This document shows, in pieces, positions 1-9,170 of a stretch of 64,000 nucleotides of DNA (position 1 is the stretch's first letter; each line of letters begins with the position of its first letter). A program made the position numbers and the translations under genes. The stretch covers positions 1,130,932-1,194,931 of the forward strand of contig NZ_CP012023.1 in the NCBI RefSeq assembly GCF_001308265.1, in the 5' to 3' direction. The notes beneath the pieces are model-generated. The model made no database searches, had not been told where the DNA came from, and saw only the letters and a list, made by a program, of their open reading frames with translations. The stretch is from Celeribacter marinus. GTDB taxonomy: Bacteria; Pseudomonadota; Alphaproteobacteria; Rhodobacterales; Rhodobacteraceae.

Positions 1-944
1 GCGGATCTTACTTCCTCGGTTTGTAGCGCCTCTTGGGCGGTCGCTAAAAGAGCGGCTTGTTTTTGCGCATCGCTCAACTCAACACTCAGATCCGCTTGCA
101 AGTTTTTACGCGCAGCCTCTGCTGCCGCCAAAAGCGTCAACGTGTCTTCGGCATCTTTGCGGGCCTCTTCGAGGGCAAGCGTCATTGCCGTCAGTTCATC
201 ATTTGAGCTAGCCAATTTGTCACGCAACGCCTCAAGAGCCGCGGCGTCGACCAATCGCGCCTCCTCAGCTGCTGACAGCTCCGCTAGCTTTTCCGAAAAC
301 GCCAACTCGCGCGCCTGTGATTGCGTCTGTTCATCCGCAAGCATCGCGGCGATGGCATCGCGCCGCGCCGCAGCCAAGCGGGCTTGTTCGGTGGCGACAT
401 CAATCTCGTCTCGGGCCTTGGCCAACGCCAATTGCATGGCCTCTTGCTCAGATATCACCAACGCATTGGCGGCGTTTAGCTCGTCCACTGTTGCTTGTAA
501 CGTGGCGCTTTGCGTGCGCGCGGCGTCTCGGTCAGCCAAAAGACTGGCGACCTGTGCCTCAAATGAAGCGATTTGATTGGCTTGGTTTTCCGCTTCTTGC
601 GACAAAGCCGCATTTTGGCTTTGCAGTGAGGCGATTAGCGCAGTTTGCGCCTGCGCAACGGATCGCACCTCACCAAGCGTGGCGCGCATAGAGCCAAGCT
701 GCGCATCCAAATCCGTTGAACGATCTTGCTCGAGGCCCAAAGCCAACGCGAGCGCACTCACTTCGGCAGTTAATGCATCCAACTCAGTTTCTTGTCCCGT
801 AATCGTGTCGCGTAACATCGATTGCATGATCATAAAGATCGTCAATACAAACATCAAAACTAGCAAAAGCGCAGTCATTGCATCAACGAACCCCGGCCAT
901 ATTGATCCGGACATGCGTTGCGAGGAACGGCGCAAAACGGCCAT
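1..944 (-). CDS. MotB/ExbD-like stator protein with long coiled coil (partial)
   Basis: Only the first ~314 residues lie in the window; the gene runs off the left edge. It has a short basic N-terminus, one membrane helix at about residues 17-40 beginning WPGFVDAMTALLL, then a long Ala/Glu/Gln-rich region that reads as continuous coiled coil. An Asp (about residue 21) at the mouth of the single helix is the proton-carrying hallmark of the MotB/ExbD/TolR/ZorB group. Family relatives often end in an OmpA-like peptidoglycan-binding domain, which would lie outside the window. The ATG follows the stop of the MotA-like gene by 3 nt, with AGG between, so the pair is surely co-translated. I infer an ion-driven envelope motor; what it drives is unknown. 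Confidence 0.75.
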   Translation of the reverse strand, partial: MAVLRRSSQRMSGSIWPGFVDAMTALLLVLMFVLTIFMIMQSMLRDTITGQETELDALTAEVSALALALGLEQDRSTDLDAQLGSMRATLGEVRSVAQAQTALIASLQSQNAALSQEAENQANQIASFEAQVASLLADRDAARTQSATLQATVDELNAANALVISEQEAMQLALAKARDEIDVATEQARLAAARRDAIAAMLADEQTQSQARELAFSEKLAELSAAEEARLVDAAALEALRDKLASSNDELTAMTLALEEARKDAEDTLTLLAAAEAARKNLQADLSVELSDAQKQAALLATAQEALQTEEVRS

Positions 945-947
945 CCT

Positions 948-2138
948 CTAAGCCTTTGGCCCGATGATATCGCGCAACGTTCGAGACACACCTGCAATCT
1001 CGCGGCGTATTTCATTCAGGCTCTCTTGGCGACCCGCAGATATCTCTTCGAGAATGCGCAGGAGTTGGACATCAATCGACCGCAACCGCATGCGCGCCTC
1101 GGCGTCTGTTGTCGCCCCGCCCTCTTGCTCGCGTTTCGTCAGCACCGCAATCAACTGTTCTTGGCCCGCAATAAGACGCTCTTGCCCCGCCACCATACGC
1201 TCATCGCCTGCGATATCGACGCGCTCCGCATCAAGTCGGCTCACAAGCGCCTCAACCGACGCGGCCAAATGGCCAAGACGATCATCAACCGCCGCTCGTG
1301 ACATATCCGACTGCATGTAAATGGTTTGTAGCGTGTCCATCTGCTGGCTCATATGATCAAGAACGGCCGCCGCCCCCGACATCTCGCCGCCATCGCCCTC
1401 GGCCGCAGAGAACCCAATGCGCGTGAATGACGAGAGCCATTCCTCTAGTTCACGAAAAAACCGGTTTTGGCCATGAGACGCAAACAGTTCCAACATGCCC
1501 ACAACCAAGGAGCCCGCAAGACCCAAAAGTGACGAGGCAAAGGCCGTGCCCATCCCCCCAAGCTGTTGTTCCAGCCCGCCCATCAGGCGCCCAAAGATAT
1601 CGGTCGAGCTTTCACCGTCTTGCGGGGCGAGAGATCGAATGGTGTCGACAACAGCAGGAACAGTCGTCGCAAGGCCGTAGAATGTCCCCAAAAGTCCAAG
1701 AAATATCAGAAGGTTAGTGATGTAACGCGTGATATCACGCGCCTCGTCGATACGTGTTGCTACAGAATCAAGAATGGAGCGCGCAGAGGATGACGAAATT
1801 TGACGCCGTGCATCGCGCCCGCGCATCAACGCAGCGAGCGGCGCCAACAAACGCGGCGCGTGTTTGGCACCATCGTCAGGGCGTACACCGGCAAATCGCT
1901 CGATCCAATTGACCGAGGCGACCAACTGGAGGACCTGCCAGAAACATGCGAGGATACCCAGCACGAACACAACGGCAATAAACCCGTTGAGATACGGGCT
2001 CGCGAGAAATACCGGCGCGACACGTGGAAGCGCCAGATAAAACCCCGCCCCCGCAAGTCCCAGAACAATCACCATTAAGGTAAATTGCCGCACGGGTTGC
2101 GAAAAATGTAGTTCTGCCTCGCGATCGGGTTGGTCCAT
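948..2138 (-). CDS. MotA/TolQ/ExbB-family proton channel protein
   Basis: A 396-residue inner-membrane protein. Hydrophobic segments lie at about residues 18-40, 49-73, 137-160 and 190-216. The last two carry the MotA/ExbB core (LLIFLGLLGTFYGLATTV and MGTAFASSLLGLAGSLVVG). Roughly 150 residues follow as a cytoplasmic helical tail with short repeats (RMVAGQERLIAGQEQLIAVL) and heptad-like spacing. It pairs with the MotB-like gene 3 nt downstream, forming a predicted proton-driven stator. The long tail is more than classical MotA, TolQ or ExbB carry and resembles in outline the tailed ZorA proteins, but no Zorya nuclease or helicase is visible here. The pair is best read as a Rhodobacterales envelope motor of unknown job. 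Confidence 0.85.
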   Translation of the reverse strand: MDQPDREAELHFSQPVRQFTLMVIVLGLAGAGFYLALPRVAPVFLASPYLNGFIAVVFVLGILACFWQVLQLVASVNWIERFAGVRPDDGAKHAPRLLAPLAALMRGRDARRQISSSSARSILDSVATRIDEARDITRYITNLLIFLGLLGTFYGLATTVPAVVDTIRSLAPQDGESSTDIFGRLMGGLEQQLGGMGTAFASSLLGLAGSLVVGMLELFASHGQNRFFRELEEWLSSFTRIGFSAAEGDGGEMSGAAAVLDHMSQQMDTLQTIYMQSDMSRAAVDDRLGHLAASVEALVSRLDAERVDIAGDERMVAGQERLIAGQEQLIAVLTKREQEGGATTDAEARMRLRSIDVQLLRILEEISAGRQESLNEIRREIAGVSRTLRDIIGPKA

Positions 2139-2223
2139 GTGGGCCCTATCCTGACCTGTCGTTTCTGTTAACGCTCACGATAGGCGAGGATTGGAAAACT
2201 GCCAATACGCGATTTCATCTTTC

Positions 2224-2799
2224 CTATGATCTTACGCTGGGATCACACGAGTGTAACGACATACGGCGGCGCACCAGAGCGACCAATTGGTTGAGATCAG
2301 TATCTTCCATACCAAGCTCGGCCAAATGCAGCGCGGTGTTGAAAAGATACTCATAGTTAGGACCGCGCCCACCAGTCGCCCTTGCAATCACATCGGCTTG
2401 CGCGTCATGGGACATGGCACCCGTATATTGCACGTGGGTTCGGTCCACGATGTACGCGAGGCTCTGCACCGTCCGCCCATCATCTAGTATCAACGGCACG
2501 GTGTTTTCCAAATACGCCGAGCTGACCAATTCACGCTCGCGCAAGCGCTCAAGCGTCTCTTGTGCTCCACCCCCCGAAACACGGTAGGCAAGTCCGCGAC
2601 AGGTAGAACCGGCTTCACGGTCTAGGGCCAAAACCAAACCCGGAACCTCGAGTGATCCGCGATGATGAATTGACCACATGCAAAACGACCGCGCGTAATC
2701 CACGAGTGTCGCTGGCACCCGCTCGGCAAACTCGAACTCGGGGTTCCACATCAATGACCCATAGCCGAACACCCAAAAACTCTTGTCATCACAATCCAT
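2224..2799 (-). CDS. ChaC-like gamma-glutamylcyclotransferase
   Basis: A ~191-residue cytosolic protein of the ChaC family, which cleaves glutathione to 5-oxoproline and Cys-Gly. The N-terminal VFGYGSLMWNPEFEF is the family signature for the gamma-glutamyl-binding loop. RSFCMWSIHHRG and GLVLALDREAGSTCRGLAYRV match the following strands, and an acidic RERE segment supplies the likely catalytic Glu. I start at the ATG that places the YGSLMWNP motif about 10 residues in; a GTG 42 nt upstream is possible but adds a basic leader not typical of the family. It is divergent from the DUF2125 gene, with about 80 nt between starts. Confidence 0.85.
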   Translation of the reverse strand: MDCDDKSFWVFGYGSLMWNPEFEFAERVPATLVDYARSFCMWSIHHRGSLEVPGLVLALDREAGSTCRGLAYRVSGGGAQETLERLRERELVSSAYLENTVPLILDDGRTVQSLAYIVDRTHVQYTGAMSHDAQADVIARATGGRGPNYEYLFNTALHLAELGMEDTDLNQLVALVRRRMSLHSCDPSVRS

Positions 2800-2879
2800 T
2801 TTGCCCGCTTTCTTATTGGTGCCCCGACCGTTAAACACCACTCATCAACGAATGTAAAAGAGCACAAAGAATACACTCC

Positions 2880-3881
2880 ATGCGCAAAATATTATGGCTG
2901 ATCCTTATCGCGGCTGCTGTGTATAGCGGCTATTGGTTTGTCGGGGCACGTGGAACTGAACGCGCGATAACGGGCTGGATTTCGCAACGTCAGTCGGCCG
3001 GATGGCAAGCGGACTATACGAGCGTGCAAACCGACGGATTTCCCCTCAGGTTCGACACTCTAATTTCGGATCTTTCGTTGGCTGACCCCAAAAGTGGCGT
3101 TGCGTATGAAACCCCACGCCTTGAGATAAGAAGCGCAAGCTACGCGCCAACGGCCTTGAGCGCGGTGTTCGCATCAGGATCAACCTTTGCGACCCCCTAT
3201 CAACGTGTCGATATTACGCATGACCGTGCGGATGCGGACCTATTCGTCGATGCGGGGCCGAACCTGACGCTGAACGTCACGGCCTTTACACTCGATAACG
3301 CCGCGATCACATCGACACTGGGCTGGGGGATGACACTTTCACATGGCGCGTTCTCGACCATCCGCAGCGCGCAAAATCCGCTCAGCCATACGATCGACTT
3401 TTCGGCGCACTACCTTGTGCCGAGTGAGGGCCTGATGAGTACGTTGAACACAGACGGGCTATTGTCGGACCGCTTTGAAAACCTTGAAATTGCACTCACA
3501 GCAACCTTTGACGCCCCATGGGACATTCACGCCCTCGAAGAGCGCCGCCCACAACCGACACGGATCGATATCGATACAATCGCGGCGCAGTGGGGCAAGT
3601 TAGATTTGCAAATCGCCGGAGCCGTCGACATCGACGCACGCGGCGTAGCCTCTGGCAAAATCGCGCTCAAAGCGCGCAACTGGCGCGACATGATCGACAT
3701 GGCCACAGCCGCGGGATTGATCCCTGCGGACATGCAATCGCTTGCCATACGCGCGGGTCAGGTTCTCGCAGGATTGAAGGGCAACGCGGATACGATTGAT
3801 GCAGAGCTGACCTTGACCGAGGGTATGATCGTTTTGGGGTTTATCCCAATCGGTCCGGCACCTAACTTTTCGATCCGCTAA
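2880..3881 (+). CDS. DUF2125 domain protein, membrane-anchored
   Basis: A 333-residue protein with an N-terminal membrane anchor or signal (KILWLILIAAAVYSGYWFVGA). A long beta-rich region follows, matching DUF2125, a family common in Rhodobacterales and other alphaproteobacteria with no established function. After the anchor come GWISQRQSAGWQADYTSV and GFPLRFDTLISD, typical of the family start. The remainder alternates short strands and has no catalytic motif I recognise; it is presumably periplasmic. It is convergent with tyrA, with a 31-nt gap and no clear hairpin between them. Confidence 0.8.
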   Translation: MRKILWLILIAAAVYSGYWFVGARGTERAITGWISQRQSAGWQADYTSVQTDGFPLRFDTLISDLSLADPKSGVAYETPRLEIRSASYAPTALSAVFASGSTFATPYQRVDITHDRADADLFVDAGPNLTLNVTAFTLDNAAITSTLGWGMTLSHGAFSTIRSAQNPLSHTIDFSAHYLVPSEGLMSTLNTDGLLSDRFENLEIALTATFDAPWDIHALEERRPQPTRIDIDTIAAQWGKLDLQIAGAVDIDARGVASGKIALKARNWRDMIDMATAAGLIPADMQSLAIRAGQVLAGLKGNADTIDAELTLTEGMIVLGFIPIGPAPNFSIR

Positions 3882-3912
3882 CTCACACGCTCTTGGCGCA
3901 TCAATGCAGTGA

Positions 3913-4836
3913 CTACTCGGTCTTTTTTGCGCGTCCGAAGTCAGGTGCATCGGTGTCTTGTCCCGCTTCGATAATCCCACGGCGAATAGTCCGGGTGCGG
4001 GTAAAATAGTCATACAAATGCTCACCGTCACCCTGACGAATGGCGCGCTGAAGCGCGAACAGCTCTTCGGTAAAGCGCCCTAAAATCTCCAATGTCGCGT
4101 CCTTGTTTTCCAAAAAAACATCGCGCCACATCGTCGGGTCTGACGCCGCGATCCGTGTGAAATCGCGAAAACCGGCGGCAGAGAATTTGATTACTTCTTG
4201 ATCCGTGACTCGGCTCAAATCGTCGGCGACACCAACCATCGTATAGGCAATGAGGTGCGGGGTATGAGAGACCACGGCACAAACCAGATCATGATGATCC
4301 ATATCCATCCGCTCTGTTGTGGCCCCCAGTGCGCGCCAAAACCGCTCCAACGCGACAACATCGGCCTCATTAGCAGAGTCAGGCGGAACGATCAGACACC
4401 AACGCCCATCGAACAGTTCGGCAAAGCCCGCGCGCGGGCCCGAATGCTCGGTCCCTGCCATCGGGTGTGTCCCAACGAACGACACATCATGCGGCAACAG
4501 CGGCGTAACCGCCTCAAAAATCGACTTTTTAACCGAACCTACGTCAGTGACCAAAGCACCTGCCTTGAGGGCAGGAGCGATTTCGGCCATCACCGCGCCC
4601 ATTGCACCCACAGGCACCGCAAGCACGATCAGGTCCGCGTCCTTGACGGCATCGGCGGCCGTGTCGCAAACGCGGTCTACAAGATTAATTTCTCGCGCGG
4701 TATCACGCGTCTCGGGGGAGCGCGCATATCCCGTAATTTCCCCAACTACACCCGCACGGCGCATCGCCAACGACATAGACCCCGCAATGAGGCCCAGCCC
4801 AATCAATGCCACACGGTTGTAGAGAATTTCACTCAT
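3913..4836 (-). CDS. tyrA: Prephenate/arogenate dehydrogenase
   Basis: A ~307-residue NAD(P)-dependent dehydrogenase of the TyrA family, catalysing oxidative decarboxylation of prephenate (or arogenate) in tyrosine synthesis. The Rossmann motif [18 protein letters not shown] is at the N-terminus. [17 protein letters not shown] is the conserved substrate/active-site loop, and [14 protein letters not shown] the helix following it. I start at the ATG whose first base overlaps the hisC stop (ATGA), giving MSEILYN; a further-upstream GTG/ATG would lie deep in hisC. Overlap with hisC implies translational coupling. HisC-family aminotransferases also act on aromatic keto acids, so pairing with tyrA is functionally sensible. 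Confidence 0.93.
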   Translation of the reverse strand: MSEILYNRVALIGLGLIAGSMSLAMRRAGVVGEITGYARSPETRDTAREINLVDRVCDTAADAVKDADLIVLAVPVGAMGAVMAEIAPALKAGALVTDVGSVKKSIFEAVTPLLPHDVSFVGTHPMAGTEHSGPRAGFAELFDGRWCLIVPPDSANEADVVALERFWRALGATTERMDMDHHDLVCAVVSHTPHLIAYTMVGVADDLSRVTDQEVIKFSAAGFRDFTRIAASDPTMWRDVFLENKDATLEILGRFTEELFALQRAIRQGDGEHLYDYFTRTRTIRRGIIEAGQDTDAPDFGRAKKTE

Positions 4837-5933
4837 CGGGTTTTCTCTAAAAACTGCCCGATGGTATGGGCCACACGGCGGCATGACGATTCATCGCCAA
4901 CGGTGATCCGCAAACAATTGGGCAGGCCGTACCCCGCCACACGCCGCACGATCAACCCGTTGGATTTCAAGAAATCATCACAGGCCTCTGCCTCGGATTG
5001 GCTGTGAAACCGTGCCAGAATGAAATTGGTGCACGATGTATCTGACGGCACGCCGTGCTCCATCAACGCCTCGGCCATCCATGCCCGCAACCGCGCGTTA
5101 TCAAGGCGGCATTTTTCGACCCATGCCGTATCGCGCACGGCGGCTTCGGCGGCGGCCAATTGTGGCTCTGACAAATTGAACGGCCCGCGCACGCGGTTCA
5201 GCACATCGATGATCGCCGCAGGACCGTAACCCCAGCCGATCCGCACACCACCCAAACCATATATTTTGGAGAACGTCCGCGTCATCACAACGTTGTCACG
5301 CGCTTCGACAAACGCCGCGCCGCCATCAAAGCCCTCAACGTACTCCGCATACGCGCCATCCAAAACCAGCAAAACATGTGCGGGCAAACCGTCAGCCAAA
5401 CGCGCAACATCGGACGTGCCGATCATTGTGCCTGTGGGATTGGCGGGGTTTGCTATGAACACCAATTTGGTTTGCTCTGTGCACGCCGCTAAAATTGCGT
5501 CCACGTCCACCACGCGCTCACGCTCGGGCACACATACCGGTGTCGCCCCTGCCGCAAGTGCGGAAATTTTGTACATGGAAAAGCCGTGCTCGGTGTAGAT
5601 GACTTCATCGCCCACGCCCGCGTAGCACTGGCACAAAAATGTGATGATCTCATCGGATCCAACGCCGCAGATAATCCGGTCCGCATCAAGATTGTAGATC
5701 TCTGCGATTGCGCCACGCAATGCCCCATGGTCGGTATTGGGGTAGCGGTGCATGTTATGTGCCGCTCGTGAAAACGCTTCTTTCGCGCCTTCCGGACTGC
5801 CAAACGGATTCTCGTTTGACGACAATTTCACACTATTTTCGACACCCGCGATTTTGCTCGCTCCGCCTTGATACAGGGCGATATCGAGTATTCCGCGTTG
5901 AGGTTTGATATGGGCCGTCATGTTTGCACTCAT
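4833..5933 (-). CDS. hisC: Histidinol-phosphate (or aromatic) aminotransferase
   Basis: A 366-residue fold-type I PLP aminotransferase. [10 protein letters not shown] is the HisC N-terminal signature, [10 protein letters not shown] and LDGAYAEYV line the cofactor site, and [18 protein letters not shown] holds the Schiff-base lysine (about K223). It transfers the amino group between glutamate and imidazole acetol phosphate, and many homologues also use phenylpyruvate or prephenate. Coupling to tyrA by a 4-nt overlap suggests an aromatic role in addition to, or instead of, histidine synthesis. The sequence alone does not settle substrate. Confidence 0.92.
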   Translation of the reverse strand: MSANMTAHIKPQRGILDIALYQGGASKIAGVENSVKLSSNENPFGSPEGAKEAFSRAAHNMHRYPNTDHGALRGAIAEIYNLDADRIICGVGSDEIITFLCQCYAGVGDEVIYTEHGFSMYKISALAAGATPVCVPERERVVDVDAILAACTEQTKLVFIANPANPTGTMIGTSDVARLADGLPAHVLLVLDGAYAEYVEGFDGGAAFVEARDNVVMTRTFSKIYGLGGVRIGWGYGPAAIIDVLNRVRGPFNLSEPQLAAAEAAVRDTAWVEKCRLDNARLRAWMAEALMEHGVPSDTSCTNFILARFHSQSEAEACDDFLKSNGLIVRRVAGYGLPNCLRITVGDESSCRRVAHTIGQFLEKTR

Positions 5934-6041
5934 CTTAGGTCAAAAAACACATAGCGCTGCAATCGCAACAAGGCCAGATGGCACGATGCTCCAATAAAAA
6001 ATGTTGCACCGAAGCCTCTCGTACACGACTAAAATTCCACG

Positions 6042-6069
6042 AAAAAGGCCGCCCCCTAAGGAGCGGCCC
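6042..6069 (-). terminator. Rho-independent terminator of rpsD
   Basis: Read on the minus strand, GGCCGC (6068-6063) pairs with GCGGCC (6052-6047), with further GC pairing inward, and is followed by TTTTT at 6046-6042. It sits 25 nt after the rpsD stop. Confidence 0.85.
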
Positions 6070-6094
6070 AAAATCGTCGAATAATTGGCTCAGA

Positions 6095-6715
6095 TTAGTT
6101 CTGAGCGTAGAATTCGATCACGAGGTTTGGTTCCATAACAACAGCGTATGGCACGTCGGACAGGCCCGGACGGCGCACAAACGTTGCGGTCATTTTGGAG
6201 TGGTCTGCCTCAATGTACTCAGGCACGTCACGTTCGGTGAGCTGAACAGCTTCCAGAACGGTTACGTTTTGCTTGGACTGTGTACGGACCTCAACAACGT
6301 CACCCTCTTTTACGCGGTAGGAGGGGATGTTGACGCGAACGCCGTTCACGGTGACGTGGCCGTGGTTCACGAACTGGCGAGCCGCAAATACGGTTGCCAC
6401 AAATTTCGCGCGGTACACAACAGCGTCAAGACGCGATTCGAGCAAGCCGATGAGGTTCTCACCGGTATCGCCTTTGAGACGCTCAGCGTCGGCAAAGATA
6501 CGGCGGAATTGTTTCTCGGTCAGATCACCGTAGTAACCTTTTAGTTTTTGCTTCGCACGCAACTGGAGACCGAAGTCGGACAATTTGCCCTTGCGGCGCT
6601 GACCGTGCTGGCCGGGGCCGTATTCACGACGGTTTACCGGGGATTTTGGACGGCCCCAGATGTTTTCGCCCATGCGGCGGTCTAGTTTGTATTTGGCAGA
6701 TGTGCGTTTGGTCAC
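6095..6715 (-). CDS. rpsD: 30S ribosomal protein S4
   Basis: A 206-residue primary-assembly protein of the small subunit that nucleates 16S rRNA folding. The start [20 protein letters not shown], the [17 protein letters not shown] block and the S4 RNA-binding domain ([20 protein letters not shown], then [18 protein letters not shown]) are all in place, and the length is normal. The start is a GTG at 6715 with GAAAGGAT upstream; longer in-frame readings lie in the untranslated leader. It is monocistronic, as usual in alphaproteobacteria, with its own promoter, a structured leader and a terminator. Confidence 0.97.
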   Translation of the reverse strand: MTKRTSAKYKLDRRMGENIWGRPKSPVNRREYGPGQHGQRRKGKLSDFGLQLRAKQKLKGYYGDLTEKQFRRIFADAERLKGDTGENLIGLLESRLDAVVYRAKFVATVFAARQFVNHGHVTVNGVRVNIPSYRVKEGDVVEVRTQSKQNVTVLEAVQLTERDVPEYIEADHSKMTATFVRRPGLSDVPYAVVMEPNLVIEFYAQN

Positions 6716-6848
6716 GATCTGGATCCTTTCAACGGATATGAAAGGTGCTGTCCTTTCCCGCGGGAGTATTCCCTTGGGCGACAGGCGTCCCCTTGCGGGG
6801 GCCACCAACACCAAAATAATAAACGGCGCGCATTTCTGCACACCGGAT
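6716..6848 (-). promoter_or_regulatory. Structured 5' leader of rpsD (candidate S4 autoregulatory element)
   Basis: From the predicted transcription start to the GTG, the minus strand holds three perfect or nested hairpins. First is CCCC-GCAA-GGGG (6800-6789), with a GNRA-type loop. Second is a nested stem: CTGTC (6784-6780) with GACAG (6752-6748), and inside it CCC/GGG and GGG/CCC pairs between 6778 and 6757. Third is CCTTTC (6745-6740) pairing with GAAAGG (6730-6725); this arm is the Shine-Dalgarno sequence of rpsD. S4 autoregulates translation in other bacteria; that this leader does so is inference. Confidence 0.6.
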
Positions 6849-6854
6849 GGCGGG

Positions 6855-6882
6855 CTTATACAAGGCACGCAAACAGAGTCAA
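6855..6882 (-). promoter_or_regulatory. Sigma-70-type promoter of rpsD
   Basis: On the minus strand TTGACT (6882-6877) is followed after 16 nt by TATAAG (6860-6855), close to the vegetative consensus. It would start a ~130-nt leader ahead of the rpsD GTG. Confidence 0.6.
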
Positions 6883-6918
6883 GCGCCCCACCCCACTATA
6901 ATGGAGCGGCCGATTTTA

Positions 6919-7977
6919 CTACGCGGCAGCGTGCAGTAAAATCGCGGCCTCAGCCGATGACAATGTGCGCCGCGCGGCAGGCCCGTATGCCTCACTGTGA
7001 CTGGCCAGATCGGGAAATACCTCTATCAAGCGGTGGCGCTGTGCGGGTGCGATATCGTCCAGATCGGTGAACGCAGGATGAAAGCTTTCCGTCTCGATCC
7101 CGTTGGCAAACACCACCTGATGACGTTCGAACATAAGGTGGATATAGTTGAGTTCCTTGAGTGTGCGATCCACGATGATAGACGTATCATTGACGAGGTC
7201 TATCGCAGTCACCAAAACCTCGTCCGCGCCGAACAACTCACGGGCAGGCGCACCCCCAATCAAAAAGCGGTGTTGCGGCGATACAATGAGGTCGCGCTCC
7301 GGATACCCCATGCCGAACGCTTTCGCGCGCACACGCACGGGCCGCAGCTCTGGCATTGCGTACAGGCGTGCACCAGTAATCCGGCGCCCGCCGATCCATG
7401 CCAATTGCTGCGCCCCATCATCTTTGGTTTGCACCCAATCGCCTTCGCGCAACTCTTCTACAGCACGCGCGCCGTCTGGCGTTTCTATTTGAGTGCCGGG
7501 CGTAAAACAGATAACGCCACCCGTTTTCACTTCGCACGCATCTGTGGCCACCGCGACATGGGACGACATCACCCATAGATCCGTATCCGCCGGCGGCATA
7601 GCGCCCAAGCACATGACAAGCGGCACACCCAAAGTCGGGGTATCGATGACGGTCATTTCATATTTGCGTAGCCCATCCGTGACATCAAAGCCACCATCGA
7701 ACAACCTGTCCTTATGCTCCGCGGTAGGACCAAAATCCTGGCCTGCCACATATCCGATGAGGCGGCGCACTTTGCCTGCCGCACGATGATGAAGTTCGTC
7801 TTGCCCAATCGCATGATCCAGCAAAAGCACGTTGCGCGGTCCATCCACGCACACTGCTTCACCCGACCAACGCCATGTTGCGCCGATCGTTAATGCCGAA
7901 AGTGGCGCAGAACCAAGGCCATCGACCTCTATCTGCGACCATGCGATGACAAACGTGCGAAGATTGCCCGTTTCCAT
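6919..7977 (-). CDS. Hint (hedgehog/intein) domain protein
   Basis: A 352-residue protein. Residues ~1-150 form an unrecognised N-terminal region. A Hint_2 module follows, beginning ICFTPGTQIETPDGARAVEEL, with GDWVQTKDDGAQQLAWIGGR, the block SPQHRFLIGG and FERHQVVFANGIETESFHP. The Cys that opens intein/hedgehog modules is present (FTPGT preceded by C), so self-cleavage is chemically possible. Such proteins are abundant in Rhodobacterales, often at the end of secreted or repeat-bearing proteins; their role is not established. Here the N-terminal part has no secretion signal that I can see. It is monocistronic, facing the same way as rpsD. Confidence 0.85.
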   Translation of the reverse strand: METGNLRTFVIAWSQIEVDGLGSAPLSALTIGATWRWSGEAVCVDGPRNVLLLDHAIGQDELHHRAAGKVRRLIGYVAGQDFGPTAEHKDRLFDGGFDVTDGLRKYEMTVIDTPTLGVPLVMCLGAMPPADTDLWVMSSHVAVATDACEVKTGGVICFTPGTQIETPDGARAVEELREGDWVQTKDDGAQQLAWIGGRRITGARLYAMPELRPVRVRAKAFGMGYPERDLIVSPQHRFLIGGAPARELFGADEVLVTAIDLVNDTSIIVDRTLKELNYIHLMFERHQVVFANGIETESFHPAFTDLDDIAPAQRHRLIEVFPDLASHSEAYGPAARRTLSSAEAAILLHAAA

Positions 7978-8104
7978 GCCTGTATGACTGCCTTTAGTTT
8001 TTTATTATTATCGAAAGAATAGCACAGGGTGTGCGTTCTGTGAATCCCCTATTCGAACCAACGGCATAACGATGGTTCGGCAGCTGATGAGCGCTCGGCA
8101 AACC

Positions 8105-9028
8105 TTAGAACTTAAGGCTCACATTGAGAGCTCCGACGACCTGACCCTCTGGCTGGGCCGCGAATTCAGGGGAAAGCCATGCTGCGCCATAAAAGATTTT
8201 TGCACGCCCAACCGTTGTGTAGAGACCTGCCCGAAGGCGCGTACGTGCATCGCGCACTTTGTAGCCATCGCGCTCAGGTAAAAACTGTGAGTTGGAAACC
8301 GCGGCAATATCAGCACCGAGAATGAAGGATGTGCTATCATCGCGCTCGGCGGCCTCGATCCCCGTGTACAAAAGCCCCGTGGTGGGATCCCGCAGCATCA
8401 AACCCGAGTGCCCGACATCTCCGAACAGATAATCAACGCCAAGACGCGCGAGCGCCTCTGGACCCACTTGCGCCTCCACAAACGGCCGAATGGAGCCCGA
8501 TCCCACATCAAACGTCTGTACCGCCTCGAACGAGATTGACGCATAGGCGGCGTTACCCAACTCGCTCGTGAGATCAGGTGCAGGAATGTTCAATAGATCA
8601 TGAAGCGACTCTTGAAGAGATCCCAAACCCGTTTGCGGCCCCACGAGAACGGCATCAAGGCCAAGCCTCATCTGCGTATTTTCGCGCGCAACATAGGAAT
8701 GCATCCCCACGGACACCGCGCCGATATATGGGCGATCGCCCTCTATGGGCCGCCCGGGCGCATCGGGCGTAATGACATCCGAGCGAAACCGGAATTCAAG
8801 CAGATCACCAAAGTTTGATGGCGCACGTCCGAGCCATTCTGGGCCGTACAATCGCGAGTACGTAAAGCTACCAGACCGCCAACGGTCATCGCCGTCACCA
8901 ATAGCATCATTCAGAAACAAGCGACCTGTTCCCAGAACATTGAAATCTTGCGCACGCGCAGAAGGGGGCAGACAGATTAACACACCAACAAGCCCGACCA
9001 ACGAGACAATTGAACTCACAAAACGCAT
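8105..9028 (-). CDS. LpxR-like outer-membrane lipid A deacylase family protein
   Basis: A ~307-residue exported beta-barrel protein. The signal peptide ends in a PPSARAQD site. The mature start has FLNDAIGDGDDRWRSGSFTYS, which carries the ND...DDRW...GS pattern of the LpxR/DUF2219 family. That family is known for removing the 3'-acyloxyacyl group from lipid A in Salmonella. DRPYIGAVSVGMHSYV matches the second conserved block, and the C-terminus ends in Phe as barrel proteins do. Substrate specificity in Rhodobacterales is unproven. The ATG chosen gives a good signal peptide; upstream ATG or GTG codons add ten residues at most. Confidence 0.75.
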   Translation of the reverse strand: MRFVSSIVSLVGLVGVLICLPPSARAQDFNVLGTGRLFLNDAIGDGDDRWRSGSFTYSRLYGPEWLGRAPSNFGDLLEFRFRSDVITPDAPGRPIEGDRPYIGAVSVGMHSYVARENTQMRLGLDAVLVGPQTGLGSLQESLHDLLNIPAPDLTSELGNAAYASISFEAVQTFDVGSGSIRPFVEAQVGPEALARLGVDYLFGDVGHSGLMLRDPTTGLLYTGIEAAERDDSTSFILGADIAAVSNSQFLPERDGYKVRDARTRLRAGLYTTVGRAKIFYGAAWLSPEFAAQPEGQVVGALNVSLKF

Positions 9029-9170
9029 CGCAACACCCATACAGAATCTAAGGAACACTCGCCCTCACCATAGTGATCCAAATATGAGGATATTCTAAAC
9101 AGATGTTGCAATTGTGGCGCGACCTACTGGAAATTGCGCCACCGTAACGGAGGCTTGTCCATGGTGAGCC

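Noticed and set aside
1-2138. Zorya defence system
   Set aside because: Only the MotA/MotB-like pair is visible; no ZorC, ZorD or ZorE-like gene in the window, and neighbours are housekeeping genes. The left side is not visible.
4198-5007. Plus-strand reading frame of 269 codons
   Set aside because: Antisense to tyrA/hisC, whose motifs are unmistakable; Arg/His-rich shadow composition.
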